A stretch of 64,000 nucleotides of DNA from Planctomycetota bacterium (GCA_016795205.1 JAEUHZ010000046.1:1-64000), one strand, 5' to 3'; numbered from the stretch's first letter, positions 7,342 to 17,231 are shown. Translations and numbers: made by a program. Notes: a model not told the origin generated them from the letters alone.

Positions 7342-10263
7342 TCACAGCGATTGGATGTAGGCCAGGATGGCCTCGATGTCCGCGTCCTTGTTCAGGCTCT
7401 GGAGCGTGATCTGGACCTTCGACGCGCCCGGCACGAAGTCCTCGTGACCGCGGATGTCGTGGACGTCGTTGAAGACCTTGTTGAGACCCGCGAAGGCCGG
7501 CTGGCCGGGGAAGGCCGGGCTGCCGTAGATCAGGCTCGTCGCCTGCGAGACCGGATCGAGCAGGCCTCGCAGCGAGTGGGCCGCGTGGTCGTGGAAGAAC
7601 GGACCGCTGGTGAACAGACCCAGCTTGGAGGGGATCGAGAACACCTCCGCGCGGCGCGAGAACCGGCGCGTGCTCGTGACCGGGTCGCAGTTCGAATCGA
7701 CGTTCGGGTCGCACGGGCACAGGTAGCTGTTCACGTCGTCGCGCGTGAACGGGTCTTCCGTGTCGGGGTTCATGATCGCGTACGTCTCGACGTCGGGCCA
7801 ACCGTCGAAGTTGCGGTCGACGTCCGGGAACCCGTCCCCGTCCGCGTCCACGTTCGCGCCCGTGTTCACGTTGCGGATGTTGAGCGCCACGATGTTCTCG
7901 CGCAGCGAGAAGCACGTCGGGTCCAACGTCGCGAGGTTGTCACCGGCGCTGAGCGTCGGGTTGAGGAAGTCCGCCGTGAAGAAGCGCGGGCCAGGGAACG
8001 TGTTCGGGTTCGTCTCCTCGACCTTGTGGCAGACGGCGCAGCCGGCGTGGCGCAAGGTCGGGTTCAAGCCCGTGTCGTTCAAGGAAAGGAACAGGTCGCG
8101 GCCGAGCTGGGCCGCAGGCGTGAGGCCGTAGGTGACCGGGTCGCGGTTGGGGTTCAGCGGCGTGGGCACCACCTCGTGGAATGCAGTCAGCGCGTCCTGC
8201 GACGCGTCGTCGAAGATGCCGGTGCCGCCGTTCTCGCCGTGGAACATCGGGCCGGTCTCGCCCAGGTTCAGGCGCACGCCCTTCCACAGGATCAGGCCCG
8301 TTCCGCGCGTGCCGCCGAACATGGGCATCGTGCTCCGCGGCCCCTGGGGGCGCTGCCAGACGTTGCCGTCGTCACCGCCCTCGAAGTGGCAGGACCCGCA
8401 GGAGTTGTTGAAGTTGCCAGCCGTCTCGGGACGCGAGGCGTCCTCGAAGATCTCGTGGCCGAGGCGCTGTTGCGGGGTGAGCGCGTCCGGCCCCTGGATG
8501 GTCGGGATCTGATTCGTCTCCTTCGTGATCTGCCCGCTGGTCCAGTTCACGCGCAGCACGGAGAGCGTGCGCGTGCCCTCGTTGATCACGAACAGCCGCG
8601 CGTCGTCGTCGGCCGTCGCGGGGTCGGGCACGAGCGCCATCCCCATCGGCACGTCACCCAGCGGCGTCGTCGTGTCCAGGGGCGCACGGGGCGCGAACCG
8701 GAAGCGCGGCGGATAGACCGTCATGAGCTCCATGTCGCTGCCGCTCACGCGGTACAGGAAGACGTCCTCGGAGCCGCGATTCAGGATCAGCGCGCGATCG
8801 CCCGCCGGGTTGAACAGCGCGCGGCTCGGATGACCGGCGCGGTAACCCATCTTGTTCGCGCCGAATCCCGTGGGGTGCACGACGATGCGGACGCCGTTCG
8901 AGAGGCGCTGGACGCCACCGGGGTGCGTCACGATGGCCTGGGCCACGAGCACGAGGCCGTCGTAGGTGGGGATGTTCGGGATGTTGATCGAGACCGTGTT
9001 CCCGGCGAAGCCGCGCGTCTGGCGCGGCGTCACGTAGAAGATGCCGAGCCCGCCGGCGGGCTGGAGCGTCTCGCGCTGTCCGATCAGCAGCGTGGCCGTG
9101 TCGCCCGGCCGCAGACCGTCGAGCACGAGGTTCATCGCGCCGCCCATCACCGGCGAGCCGACGCCGCCCAGGGACAGGATGTCGCCCAGGGGCGTCACCG
9201 ACGACTGGCCGAACGGCACGTACTCGGCCGGCGTCAGCGTGTCCGCGAGCTGGTGGTGCAGGCGCCGCGAGGCATCCCCCGGCTGACCGAAGGAGTTCTG
9301 CGCCATGTCGAGCATGGTGATCGCGGGATAGACGCGATTGGCGAAGTCGCCGGGGAAGCCCGGTCCCCAGGCGTGGTTCACGTCGTGGTTCAGATTGTGG
9401 AGCACGTGCGGCACGAGCGCGCGCGTGCCATCGGGCGACAGCGCCAGGTCCTCGAGGAAGCGCGGCCGGCCCTGGCTGTCCACCGTGCGGACGGGGAGCG
9501 GGTTCAGGATCGGGTCGAGGAGGTAGTCGTTCGTCGTGATCTTGCCCGCAAAGGCCAGGCCGGTGGGCAGGCCGTTGCGGTCGACGGTGACGTCGAGCAT
9601 CGACACGTAGGGCGACTTGAAGTGCGTCACGTAGATGCGCGCGCCATCGGCGCGGATCGTGAACCCGCGCGGATCGCCCAGATCGGCGATCCCGTCGCGA
9701 TCCTCGTCGACGTCGGCCAGCGTGAACGGCGCCGGGATGTCGGCCAGGTTGCGCAGGTACTGGTGGGAGGCGCGCTCCAGATACGTCGCCGCGTCGTACA
9801 GGCGAATCGTGCCGGAGCGCATGGCGCTGACCGCGAACCACTTGCCGTTCGGCGCGAGCGCGACGCCGTAGGGCTCCGTGCCGACCTGCGTCAGCGTCGT
9901 CTGCACGTTCTGGCCGGCGACGTCGATCACGCTGATCGTGCCCGGCATGGCGCCCACCGGGAACCCGGTGACCTCGTTGGCGTCGAGCGGGATGTTTCCG
10001 CGTTGGTTCGCGACGAACAGCTTGGTGCCGAGGGCGTTGAAGGCCAGCGACCGCGGCCAGTTGCCGACGGGGATCTCGGCGACCAGCGTCGACGTGGCGA
10101 CGTCGACCACGGCGACCGAGTTGTTGTCGCGGTTCACGGTCCAGACCCGGCTCGGGTTGCCCGGTTGGACGGCGACAGCGCTGACTTGGGCGTGCTGAGC
10201 CGGGGCGGCGGCCGCGCTCACGACGAGGGCGGCGATCGCGGAAACGAAGTTTCGCTGTTGCAT
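7342..10263 (-). CDS. Secreted beta-propeller protein with C-terminal di-heme cytochrome c domain
   Basis: From the ATG at 10263 the protein has 973 residues and a clear signal peptide (MQQRNFVSAIAALVVSAAAA then AQHAQ). The frame is open upstream but lacks export features. The N-terminal half resembles YVTN/lactonase propellers (repeated VxxIPVGxxP, LFVANQR, VIDVAG motifs to roughly 550). The C-terminal half holds two covalent-heme motifs, CGSCH at 622-626 and CAVCH at 742-746, with late methionines and histidines as possible distal ligands, resembling MauG/di-heme peroxidases. The frequent DxDGD stretches (DADGDGFPDVD) could bind calcium. It probably acts in the periplasm or on the surface as an oxidoreductase; the substrate is unknown. 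No dedicated partner gene is adjacent. Confidence 0.85.
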   Translation of the reverse strand: MQQRNFVSAIAALVVSAAAAPAQHAQVSAVAVQPGNPSRVWTVNRDNNSVAVVDVATSTLVAEIPVGNWPRSLAFNALGTKLFVANQRGNIPLDANEVTGFPVGAMPGTISVIDVAGQNVQTTLTQVGTEPYGVALAPNGKWFAVSAMRSGTIRLYDAATYLERASHQYLRNLADIPAPFTLADVDEDRDGIADLGDPRGFTIRADGARIYVTHFKSPYVSMLDVTVDRNGLPTGLAFAGKITTNDYLLDPILNPLPVRTVDSQGRPRFLEDLALSPDGTRALVPHVLHNLNHDVNHAWGPGFPGDFANRVYPAITMLDMAQNSFGQPGDASRRLHHQLADTLTPAEYVPFGQSSVTPLGDILSLGGVGSPVMGGAMNLVLDGLRPGDTATLLIGQRETLQPAGGLGIFYVTPRQTRGFAGNTVSINIPNIPTYDGLVLVAQAIVTHPGGVQRLSNGVRIVVHPTGFGANKMGYRAGHPSRALFNPAGDRALILNRGSEDVFLYRVSGSDMELMTVYPPRFRFAPRAPLDTTTPLGDVPMGMALVPDPATADDDARLFVINEGTRTLSVLRVNWTSGQITKETNQIPTIQGPDALTPQQRLGHEIFEDASRPETAGNFNNSCGSCHFEGGDDGNVWQRPQGPRSTMPMFGGTRGTGLILWKGVRLNLGETGPMFHGENGGTGIFDDASQDALTAFHEVVPTPLNPNRDPVTYGLTPAAQLGRDLFLSLNDTGLNPTLRHAGCAVCHKVEETNPNTFPGPRFFTADFLNPTLSAGDNLATLDPTCFSLRENIVALNIRNVNTGANVDADGDGFPDVDRNFDGWPDVETYAIMNPDTEDPFTRDDVNSYLCPCDPNVDSNCDPVTSTRRFSRRAEVFSIPSKLGLFTSGPFFHDHAAHSLRGLLDPVSQATSLIYGSPAFPGQPAFAGLNKVFNDVHDIRGHEDFVPGASKVQITLQSLNKDADIEAILAYIQSL

Positions 10264-10506
10264 GGAGAGTCGGGGGTCGCGCGGTTCGAGGGCCCGGTCC
10301 GGACGGGCCGGGATCACGTGCGCGAAGGGCCCGCCGTCCGGGCCCCTCGGTGCCATGTCCCACTACCCAGGGTACCTCCCCGGCCACCCTTTCGGGGTGT
10401 TCACGTTCTGTCTCCCCGCGCGCGTTCGACGACCCGCCAGCGGACGGAAGGCGCTGTTTTCGAGCGGATCCGGAAGCCCTTTCCGCGCGGACGGGGTCGG
10501 TCTACG

Positions 10507-11094
10507 TCATACAGCGTAGTTGGCCGGGAAGAGTTCGCGCTCCACGGCCTCGATCACGATGTGGAGGACCTTGATGTGGACTTCCTGGATGCGGTCGCTC
10601 GTCGTGGCGAGCGGGACGACGATCCCGACGTCGCACAGCGCCAGCGCCCGACCGCCACCCTTGCCGAGCAGCCCGACGGTCCTGATCCCCCGCGCCCGTG
10701 CCCGCTCCAGCGCCTTGAGGATGTTCGGGCTGCCGCCGCTCGTGCTGATCGCCACGAGCAGGTCGCCCGACTGGCCGTAGGCCTCGACCGAGCGCGCGAA
10801 GACCTCGTCGAAGCCGAAGTCGTTCGCGATGCACGTGAGCTGGCTCGGGTCGCTGAAAGCCATCGCCGGCAAGGCCGCGCGATCCTTGCGGAAGCGTCCG
10901 GTCCACTCCTCGGCGAAGTGCATCGCGTCGCACATGCTCCCGCCGTTCCCGCAGGCGAGCAGCGTTCCGCCGCGTCGCAGTGTGTCGCCGGCGAGCTGCG
11001 CGAAGGCGCGGACGCCTTCGAGACAGCGCGGATCGGCCAGGAAGGCCTCCAGCGTGGCGCGGGCGTCCTCGAAGGGTTGGCGGATGGGGTCCAT
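10507..11094 (-). CDS. gmhA: Sedoheptulose-7-phosphate isomerase (phosphoheptose isomerase)
   Basis: GmhA converts sedoheptulose-7-phosphate to D-glycero-D-manno-heptose-7-phosphate, the first step toward LPS inner-core heptose. The 195-residue protein (typical 190-200) is one SIS domain with LLACGNGGSMCDAMHFAEEW near 44-63, the phosphate-binding STSGGSPNI loop, and the C-terminal SDRIQEVHI, which supplies the catalytic Glu/His. No other heptose gene is in the window. It diverges from the lipoprotein at 11172 across 77 bp. Its presence supports an LPS-bearing outer membrane. Confidence 0.93.
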   Translation of the reverse strand: MDPIRQPFEDARATLEAFLADPRCLEGVRAFAQLAGDTLRRGGTLLACGNGGSMCDAMHFAEEWTGRFRKDRAALPAMAFSDPSQLTCIANDFGFDEVFARSVEAYGQSGDLLVAISTSGGSPNILKALERARARGIRTVGLLGKGGGRALALCDVGIVVPLATTSDRIQEVHIKVLHIVIEAVERELFPANYAV

Positions 11095-11171
11095 GCGGCG
11101 GGGTCGGCGGTCCTCTAGGATCGGGGGCGGCGCGCCCGTCGCGGGCGCCGCGTTCCGATCCGGAGATCCTA

Positions 11172-11885
11172 GTGAAGTCGACGCTCCTCGCCCTCGGTTC
11201 CCTGTTCCTCGCCGGCTGCCAGAGCCTCCCGGAACGCGAGTCCAGCCCGAGCGCGACGGACTGCGTGTTCTTGCAGCTCAAGGCCGGCCCGCGCGCCGCG
11301 CAGGTCACTCCGGAGGAAGCTCGGGCTGCCGGGGCCGGCCATTTCGCGAACATGGAGAAGCTCGCGGCGGAGCGGAAGCTGCTCGTCGCCGGGCCCTACG
11401 GCCCGCCCAAGCGCGACCCTGCGCTGCGCGGGGTCTTCATCCTCGCGGCAGGCGACGAAGCCGAGGCCCAGGCCTTGGCGGCGACGGACCCGGGCGTCGT
11501 CGCGGGCGTGTTCCGCACGGAGTGCGTCCGGATGCGGACACGCGCCGCGCTCGCCGCGTACCTGGAGCACGAGCTGCGGCTCAAGGCCGAGCGCGACGCC
11601 CGCGGCGAGCAACCCGCGCCGGGCGCCTTCGGTCGCGCCTACGTGATCTTGACGGCCGAGGATGGCCGCCGTGCGCGGCAGGCGCTCGTCGATCAGCCCG
11701 GCGTGCTCCTGTGGGGCGACCTCGCCGACGGCCGCGGGCTCGCGATCCTCGACGCGCTGGACCTCGACGCCTGCGCGAAGCTGCTCGGTCAGCGCGCGCA
11801 GAAGATCGGGCCGCACGTGCTCGACCCGTGGTTCGCGAGCCGCGAGCTCGAGAAACTGCCGGAGCTCAGCCGCGCTGGCCGTTGA
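11172..11885 (+). CDS. Lipoprotein with tandem YCII-like domains
   Basis: This 237-residue protein starts at GTG 11172, with signal sequence VKSTLLALGSLFLAGC and a lipobox LAGC at 13-16. The first domain (about 30-125) matches YCII-related folds (HFANMEKLAAERKLLVAGPYG). The second half (about 150-235) looks like a diverged repeat ending LDPWFASRELEKLPEL. YCII proteins are ferredoxin-like dimers, usually of unknown function and normally cytosolic, so a lipid-anchored tandem form is uncommon. It converges with hemL, leaving only 8 bp. Confidence 0.75.
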   Translation: MKSTLLALGSLFLAGCQSLPERESSPSATDCVFLQLKAGPRAAQVTPEEARAAGAGHFANMEKLAAERKLLVAGPYGPPKRDPALRGVFILAAGDEAEAQALAATDPGVVAGVFRTECVRMRTRAALAAYLEHELRLKAERDARGEQPAPGAFGRAYVILTAEDGRRARQALVDQPGVLLWGDLADGRGLAILDALDLDACAKLLGQRAQKIGPHVLDPWFASRELEKLPELSRAGR

Positions 11886-11893
11886 CGCGCGGC

Positions 11894-13210
11894 TCAGCCC
11901 TGCGAGGCCCGGGACGATCCGGGGCGCGTCACGGCTGCGAAGGCGTCCCTGGCGGCGCGGCCCACGCGCTCGATCGCGGCGTCGTCGTGCGCGCTCGACA
12001 CGAACCAAGCCTCGAAGGGGCTCGGTGGCAGCAGGACGCCGCGCTCCTTCATGGCGTGGAACCAGCGCGTCCACAACGCCCGATCGCTGGTCATGGCGGT
12101 CGCCAGCATGCGCACGGGCTCGCGCGAGAAGTAGGGGCACAGCATCGAGCCCTGTCGGCCGACGTGGCAGGGGACGCCGTGCTCGCCGGCCGCGCCCGCG
12201 ATCAGGTCCGCGATGCGAGCCGCGGCGCGGTCGAGCCGTTCGTAGAACCCCGGCTCGTCGGTCGCGGCCAGCGTCGCGAGCCCGGCGGCGACCGCCAGCG
12301 GGTTCCCGCTCAGCGTGCCGGCTTGATAGACGTCGCCCGCGGGCGAGACGCGGCTCATGACGTCGCGCCGGCCGCCGTACGCGCCGATCGGCAGCCCGCC
12401 GCCGATGACCTTGCCGAGGGTCACGAGGTCCGGCCGCACGCCACAGATCTGGGCGTAGCCGCCGCGCGCGACGCGGAAGCCGGTCATGACCTCGTCGAAG
12501 ACGAGCAGCGCACCGTGGGCGTCGCACACGCGCCGCAGGCCCTCGAGGAAGCCCGGCGCGGGCTGGATCAGGCCGACGTTGCCGGCCACGGGCTCGACGA
12601 TGACGCAGGCAACCCCGCGGCCGTGCTGCTGCATGAGCCGCTCGACGCTCGCGAGATCGTTCCAGTCCGCGACCAGCGTCAGCGCCGCGAGCGCCCGGGT
12701 GACGCCCGGCGAGTCCGGTGCGCCGTGCGTGAGAGCGCCCGAACCGGCCTTCACGAGGAACGAGTCGCCGTGCCCGTGGTAGTTGCCGTCGAACTTGAGG
12801 ACCAGCTCGCGGCCCGTGAAGGCGCGCGCGAGACGCAGCGCGCTCATCGTGGCTTCCGTCCCGGAGTTCACGAGCCGCACCATCTCGATCCATGGCATGC
12901 GCTGCGCGATCGTGCGCGCCATGAGCAGCTCGCCCTCGGTCGGCGCACCGAACGCCGTGCCCGTGCGGGCCGTGCGCTCGATCGCCGCCACGACGCGCGG
13001 GTCGCAGTGGCCCAGGATCAGCGGGCCGTACGACAGCACGAGGTCGACGTACTCGTTGCCGTCGACGTCCCAGCACAACGCCCCCGCCCCGCGCGCGACG
13101 TGGATCGGCGTGCCGCCCACGGACTTGTAGGCGCGGACGGGGCTGTTCACACCGCCCGGGATGAGCTGCCGCGCCGCGGCGAAGATCTGTTCGGAGCGTT
13201 CGAGATTCAT
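11894..13210 (-). CDS. hemL: Glutamate-1-semialdehyde 2,1-aminomutase
   Basis: HemL is a PLP enzyme that moves the amino group of glutamate-1-semialdehyde to form 5-aminolevulinate, the second step of the C5 heme pathway. The ATG at 13210 gives 438 residues (typical 425-440). Family motifs are present: IPGGVNSPVRAYK at the N-terminus, VNSGTEATMSALRLAR, FDEVMTGFR and the PLP lysine Lys267 in TLGKVIGGG. The open frame continues 28 codons upstream, but that extension looks like non-coding sequence. It is the last gene of the heme operon, 84 bp after hemB. Confidence 0.96.
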   Translation of the reverse strand: MNLERSEQIFAAARQLIPGGVNSPVRAYKSVGGTPIHVARGAGALCWDVDGNEYVDLVLSYGPLILGHCDPRVVAAIERTARTGTAFGAPTEGELLMARTIAQRMPWIEMVRLVNSGTEATMSALRLARAFTGRELVLKFDGNYHGHGDSFLVKAGSGALTHGAPDSPGVTRALAALTLVADWNDLASVERLMQQHGRGVACVIVEPVAGNVGLIQPAPGFLEGLRRVCDAHGALLVFDEVMTGFRVARGGYAQICGVRPDLVTLGKVIGGGLPIGAYGGRRDVMSRVSPAGDVYQAGTLSGNPLAVAAGLATLAATDEPGFYERLDRAAARIADLIAGAAGEHGVPCHVGRQGSMLCPYFSREPVRMLATAMTSDRALWTRWFHAMKERGVLLPPSPFEAWFVSSAHDDAAIERVGRAARDAFAAVTRPGSSRASQG

Positions 13211-13294
13211 GTGCGATGACGGACGAGCACGCGACGGAGCACGCCGCTCGGATCCCCTGTGAGCTTGTGGAAGAGCGTCGTGCGCGGCAGGCAC

Positions 13295-14335
13295 TCAGGC
13301 CTTGAGCAACCGCGCCATCTCGCGCGCGAAGTACGTGAGCACGAAGTCCGCGCCCGCGCGCTTGATGCACGTGAGCGACTCGCGCATGGCGCGCTCGCGG
13401 TCGATCCAGCCGTTCTGGGCGGCGGCCTGGATCATCGCGTACTCGCCGGACACTTGGTACGCACACACGGGCACGTCGAACTTGTCCTTCACCCGGCGCA
13501 GCACGTCGAGGTAGGGCAGCGCCGGCTTGACCATGAGCATGTCCGCGCCCTGGTCGACGTCGAGCGCGGCCTCCTTCAGGGCCTCGCGCGCGTTGGCGGG
13601 GTCCATCTGGTAGGTGGCGCGGTCGCCGAACGCGGGCGTCGAGCCGGCCGCGTCGCGGAAGGGTCCGTAGAACGCGCTGGCGTACTTCACCGCGTACGAC
13701 AGGATCGACACTTGGTCGTGGCGCGCCTCGTCCAGCGCCGCGCGGATCGACGCGACCATGCCGTCCATCATCCCGCTCGGCGCGACGATCTGCGCGCCGG
13801 CGTCGGCCAGCGAAAGCGCCTGCAGCTCGAGGTTCTCGAGCGTCGCGTCGTTGTCGACGTCGTTCTGGTCGTCGAGCACGCCACAGTGCCCGTGGTCCGT
13901 GTACTCGCAGAAGCACAGGTCCGCGATGCGCACCAGGCCCGGCGCGGCGCGCTCGACCTTCTCCAGGGCGCGTTGGACGATGCCGTCCGTCGACCACGCG
14001 GCGCGGCCCTCGGGGTCCTTCGTCTCGGGGACGCCGAACAGGATCACGCCGGGGAGGCCAAGCTGCTCCGCCTCCCGGCAGGTCTCGACCAGCTTGTCGA
14101 CCGACTCGCGGAACACGCCCGGCATCGAGCGCACTTCCTGCCGCACGCCGCTGCCCTCGACGACGAACAGCGGCAGGATCAAGTCGTCGCGCGACACCTG
14201 CGTCTCGCGCACCAGGCGCCGCAGGGCGGGAGTGCGACGCAGGCGGCGCGGACGTTCGATCAGGTACTCGGGCGGAAGGACGGGCGCGCCCTCGTCGGGC
14301 GTCGGTCCCAGGCCCTTGGCGGCGGAGAAGCTCAT
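13295..14335 (-). CDS. hemB: Delta-aminolevulinic acid dehydratase (porphobilinogen synthase)
   Basis: HemB condenses two 5-aminolevulinate molecules to porphobilinogen. The product has 346 residues, about 20 more than usual because of an N-terminal extension before [12 protein letters not shown]. The Schiff-base lysines are Lys217 (YAVKYAS) and Lys270 (MVKPALPY). The cysteine-rich [12 protein letters not shown] marks the zinc-dependent rather than purely magnesium-dependent class. It lies 36 bp after hemD and upstream of hemL in the same operon. Confidence 0.96.
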   Translation of the reverse strand: MSFSAAKGLGPTPDEGAPVLPPEYLIERPRRLRRTPALRRLVRETQVSRDDLILPLFVVEGSGVRQEVRSMPGVFRESVDKLVETCREAEQLGLPGVILFGVPETKDPEGRAAWSTDGIVQRALEKVERAAPGLVRIADLCFCEYTDHGHCGVLDDQNDVDNDATLENLELQALSLADAGAQIVAPSGMMDGMVASIRAALDEARHDQVSILSYAVKYASAFYGPFRDAAGSTPAFGDRATYQMDPANAREALKEAALDVDQGADMLMVKPALPYLDVLRRVKDKFDVPVCAYQVSGEYAMIQAAAQNGWIDRERAMRESLTCIKRAGADFVLTYFAREMARLLKA

Positions 14336-14371
14336 GGGGCGCAGAGGATACGGGTTTCAGGCCGCCGGACG

Positions 14372-15073
14372 TCAGGGCTCGGCGTGGGCCAGTGCCACGG
14401 TCAGCGCGGCGGGCGTCGGCTCACCCAGGCGGATCACCCGTGCGAACGGCGCGGGATCGAGCCGTTGCAGCGCGTCGAAGGTGGAATCGCCGATGGCGAC
14501 CGCCAGGCCCGGGCCGCCGCAGGGGCCACGCGCCGCGATCCAGGCGTTGCACGCGGAGGGGCTGGCGAAGAACACGGCCTCGGCGGTTTGCACGCTGGCC
14601 AACGCGCGCTCACGGCTGGCGTAGACGACGGGATCGGTCACGACCAGGCCGCGGGCGCGCAGCGCGGTGGCGAGCTCGGTGGCCCGGTCGCCGCGCGGCC
14701 ACAGCACGCGGGCACCCGGCTCGGCGCGCTCCACGACGAGCGCTGCGAGGTCCGCCGCGTCGCGTGCGGCGCGCAACGGCACGGCGTAGCCCAGCTCCCG
14801 CACGCGCGCCGTCGCGACCTCCCCGACGCAGGCGGCACGCTCCACCCGGGGCGGCGCGCAGCGCGCGAGCCGCTCGACGAACGGCAGGGCGCTGCGGCTC
14901 GTGACCAGCAGCCAGTCGAAGCGCGCGTCCGCGGCGAAGAGCGCCTCGGGGCGCAAGCCGAGCTCCTCGATGGCGAGCAGCGGCAACTCGATCGGCTCCC
15001 ACCCCGCCGCGCGCGCCGCGTCGCCCCACTCGGCGAGCCGCTCGACGGGACCAGTCATCAAGATGCGCTTCAT
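14372..15073 (-). CDS. hemD: Uroporphyrinogen-III synthase
   Basis: HemD closes hydroxymethylbilane with D-ring inversion to give uroporphyrinogen III. The protein has 233 residues. HemD sequences are poorly conserved, but the family pattern is recognisable: MTGPVERL at the start, DWLLVTSRSAL near 71-81, LWPRGDRA, VVYASRERAL and FFASPSACNAW. Its place directly after hemC, with a 4-nt start/stop overlap (15070-15073), is the main support. A longer overlapping open frame extends upstream through hemC but is a shadow. Confidence 0.88.
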   Translation of the reverse strand: MKRILMTGPVERLAEWGDAARAAGWEPIELPLLAIEELGLRPEALFAADARFDWLLVTSRSALPFVERLARCAPPRVERAACVGEVATARVRELGYAVPLRAARDAADLAALVVERAEPGARVLWPRGDRATELATALRARGLVVTDPVVYASRERALASVQTAEAVFFASPSACNAWIAARGPCGGPGLAVAIGDSTFDALQRLDPAPFARVIRLGEPTPAALTVALAHAEP

Positions 15074-15990
15074 CGGCTGCGCGCCGCGTCGACGAGCCGC
15101 TTGGCGCCGGCCGCCGCCAGACGCTCCGCCAGCGCGCGCCCGAGCGCTTCGGCGTCGTCGATCGCGCCGCCGAGGCGGTCCTCGATGCACTCGCGGCCAT
15201 CGAGGGACAGCACGCGTGCCGTGAGCGTCAGCGCATTCTCTCTCGCGCGCGCGTGAGCGCCGAGCGGTGCATTGCAGCCGCCATGCAGCGCGTGCAGGAG
15301 CGCTCGCTCGGCCAGCGCCTCGGCGGCCGTCTCGCGGTCGCTGATGCGGTCGAGGTGCGCGCGCGTCTGGCGATCGTCCGCCCGGCACACGAGGCCCACG
15401 ATGCCCTGGCTCGGCGCGGGCACGGATTCCTCGCGCGTGAGGACCTGCGTGATCCGCGCGGCGAGGCCCAGGCGCTCCAGGCCCGCGCGCGCCAACACGA
15501 TCGCGTCGGCCTCGCCCGCGTCGAGCTTCGCCAGGCGCGTGTCGACGTTGCCGCGGATCGAGACGATCTCGACGTCGGGGCGCAGGCGGCGGAGCATCGC
15601 CGCGCGCCGCACGGAGCCGGTCGCGATCCGCGCGCCGGGCGGCAGCTCGGTCAAGCGGGCTCCACCGCGGGACACGAGCACGTCCTCGGCGGGTCCGCGC
15701 GGCAGGACGCCGGCCAGGGCCAGCCCGTTCGCGAGCGTGGTGGGCACGTCCTTCAGCGAGTGGACCCCCACGTGTGCGCGGCGATCGAGCAGGGCCTCGT
15801 CGACCTCGACCGTGAAGATCCCCGTGCGTCCGAAGCGCGCGAGATCGGTGGTCTGGTCGCGGTCGCCGCCCGACTTCACGATCATGAGCTCGGCCTCGAC
15901 GTCCGAGCGGCCCAGGCGCAGCGCACGTGCCGCGCTCTCGGCCTGCCACAGGGCCAGCGCGCTGCCACGGGTCGCGAGCACGAGCTTCAC
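15070..15990 (-). CDS. hemC: Hydroxymethylbilane synthase (porphobilinogen deaminase)
   Basis: HemC polymerises four porphobilinogens into hydroxymethylbilane on a covalently bound dipyrromethane cofactor. The 306-residue protein (typical 305-315) starts at GTG 15990, TRGSALALWQAE, with the catalytic VHSLKDVPT segment and cofactor cysteine Cys239 in LHGGCNAPLGA. Its GTG start overlaps the hemA stop (GTGA, 15987-15990) and its stop overlaps the hemD start, so hemA-hemC-hemD are translationally coupled. Confidence 0.96.
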   Translation of the reverse strand: MKLVLATRGSALALWQAESAARALRLGRSDVEAELMIVKSGGDRDQTTDLARFGRTGIFTVEVDEALLDRRAHVGVHSLKDVPTTLANGLALAGVLPRGPAEDVLVSRGGARLTELPPGARIATGSVRRAAMLRRLRPDVEIVSIRGNVDTRLAKLDAGEADAIVLARAGLERLGLAARITQVLTREESVPAPSQGIVGLVCRADDRQTRAHLDRISDRETAAEALAERALLHALHGGCNAPLGAHARARENALTLTARVLSLDGRECIEDRLGGAIDDAEALGRALAERLAAAGAKRLVDAARSR

Positions 15991-17231
15991 AGGTTCTCCA
16001 GGAAGCGGCGGTACTCGATGGCGAGCTCCTCCTCCGAGCTCACGCTGCGCGCGCCGGCTTTCATCTGCTCCAACGCGACGTCGAGCAAGCGCTTCGTCAA
16101 CTCGTGAGCGAGCTGCACCTCGCGCGGATCGCTGCGCGCGCCGGAGTGCGCGTCGAGCGTCGCTTCGCGGATCTCCTCGAAACGCCGGCGCAGGTCAGCG
16201 ATCACGGGAGTGAAGGCCGAGTACGTGCGCGTGGTCAGGTACTTGTGGATCTCGGCGACCAGGATCGCCGAAGTGCCCTCGGCCGCCTCGTGCCGGCCCT
16301 TCTGGTTCTCCTGGACGATCCGCTGCAGGTCGTCGAGGTCGTAGACCAGCACGTTCGGGTCGAGGGCTGCGACCTCGGCGGCGACCGCGCGCGGCACGGA
16401 CAGGTCGAGCACCAGGAGCGGCTTGTCGCGCCGGCGAAGCGTGCGCCGATCGAAGTGGCGCGCATCGAGCGGGGGCGCGCCGGCCTCGACGCAGGCCACG
16501 ATCAGGTCGGCGCGCCCGATCTCCGCGGGCAGGACGTCGAGGCTGCACGCCCGCGCGTTCAGCGCGCGCGCGGCCTCGATCGCCCGCTCCAGGGTGCGGT
16601 TCGCCAGGGTCAGGCCGCCGATGCCCCGGCCGGCGAGGTGCTGCGCCACGAGCAGCCCGGTCTCTCCGGCGCCGATGACCAGCGCGGATTCGTCCTCGAA
16701 CGTGCCGAACACGCGCTCGGCCAGATCGACCCCGATGCGCGCAACGGACAGCGAGCCTTGGCCCAGGCTCGTCTCCGTGCGCACGCGCTTGCCGGCGTGC
16801 AGCGCCTGCTGGAGCAGCGGTCGCAGCACCGGCCCAAGTGTGCCAGCCGCAGCGGCGGCCTCGAAGCCGCGCTTCCACTGCGCCAGGACCTCGCTCTCGC
16901 CGAGGACCAGGCTGTCGAGGCCGCCCGCGACGCGGAAGGCGTGGATCACGGCCGGCATTCCCTCGAACGAGTAGGTCGTACTGGGCTCCAGGTTGCGGAA
17001 GAGCTGCGCGCGCGCGGCGCCGGCCAAGTCGCGCCCGCGCGCGCCGACCAGCAAGGCTTCCGTGCGGTTGCAGGTCGAGAGCACGAAGCATTCGTCCACG
17101 CCCTCCAGGGCGCGCAAGGACGCCAGCGCACGCGGCAGGTCCGACGCGCTGACCACGTAGCGCTCTCGGAGGGCCACCGGCGCCGTGCGGTGCGAGATGC
17201 CCACCAGGACCACGGCGCGACGCGGGTCCAT
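15987..17231 (-). CDS. hemA: Glutamyl-tRNA reductase
   Basis: HemA reduces glutamyl-tRNA with NADPH to glutamate-1-semialdehyde, the committed and usually rate-limiting C5-pathway step. The protein has 414 residues from ATG 17231 (typical 410-430). It contains GISHRTAPVALRE, the nucleophile Cys54 in LSTCNRTE, HAFRVAGGLDSLVLGE and the NADPH-binding VIGAGETGLL. The frame remains open far upstream into the next gene, but the family start is unambiguous. It follows the CcsA/HemX-like gene by only 2 bp. Confidence 0.97.
   Translation of the reverse strand: MDPRRAVVLVGISHRTAPVALRERYVVSASDLPRALASLRALEGVDECFVLSTCNRTEALLVGARGRDLAGAARAQLFRNLEPSTTYSFEGMPAVIHAFRVAGGLDSLVLGESEVLAQWKRGFEAAAAAGTLGPVLRPLLQQALHAGKRVRTETSLGQGSLSVARIGVDLAERVFGTFEDESALVIGAGETGLLVAQHLAGRGIGGLTLANRTLERAIEAARALNARACSLDVLPAEIGRADLIVACVEAGAPPLDARHFDRRTLRRRDKPLLVLDLSVPRAVAAEVAALDPNVLVYDLDDLQRIVQENQKGRHEAAEGTSAILVAEIHKYLTTRTYSAFTPVIADLRRRFEEIREATLDAHSGARSDPREVQLAHELTKRLLDVALEQMKAGARSVSSEEELAIEYRRFLENL

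Noticed and set aside
7351..11118. 1255-codon open frame on the plus strand
   Set aside because: It is antisense to the cytochrome and gmhA genes, with Arg/His/Val-rich shadow composition and no domain.
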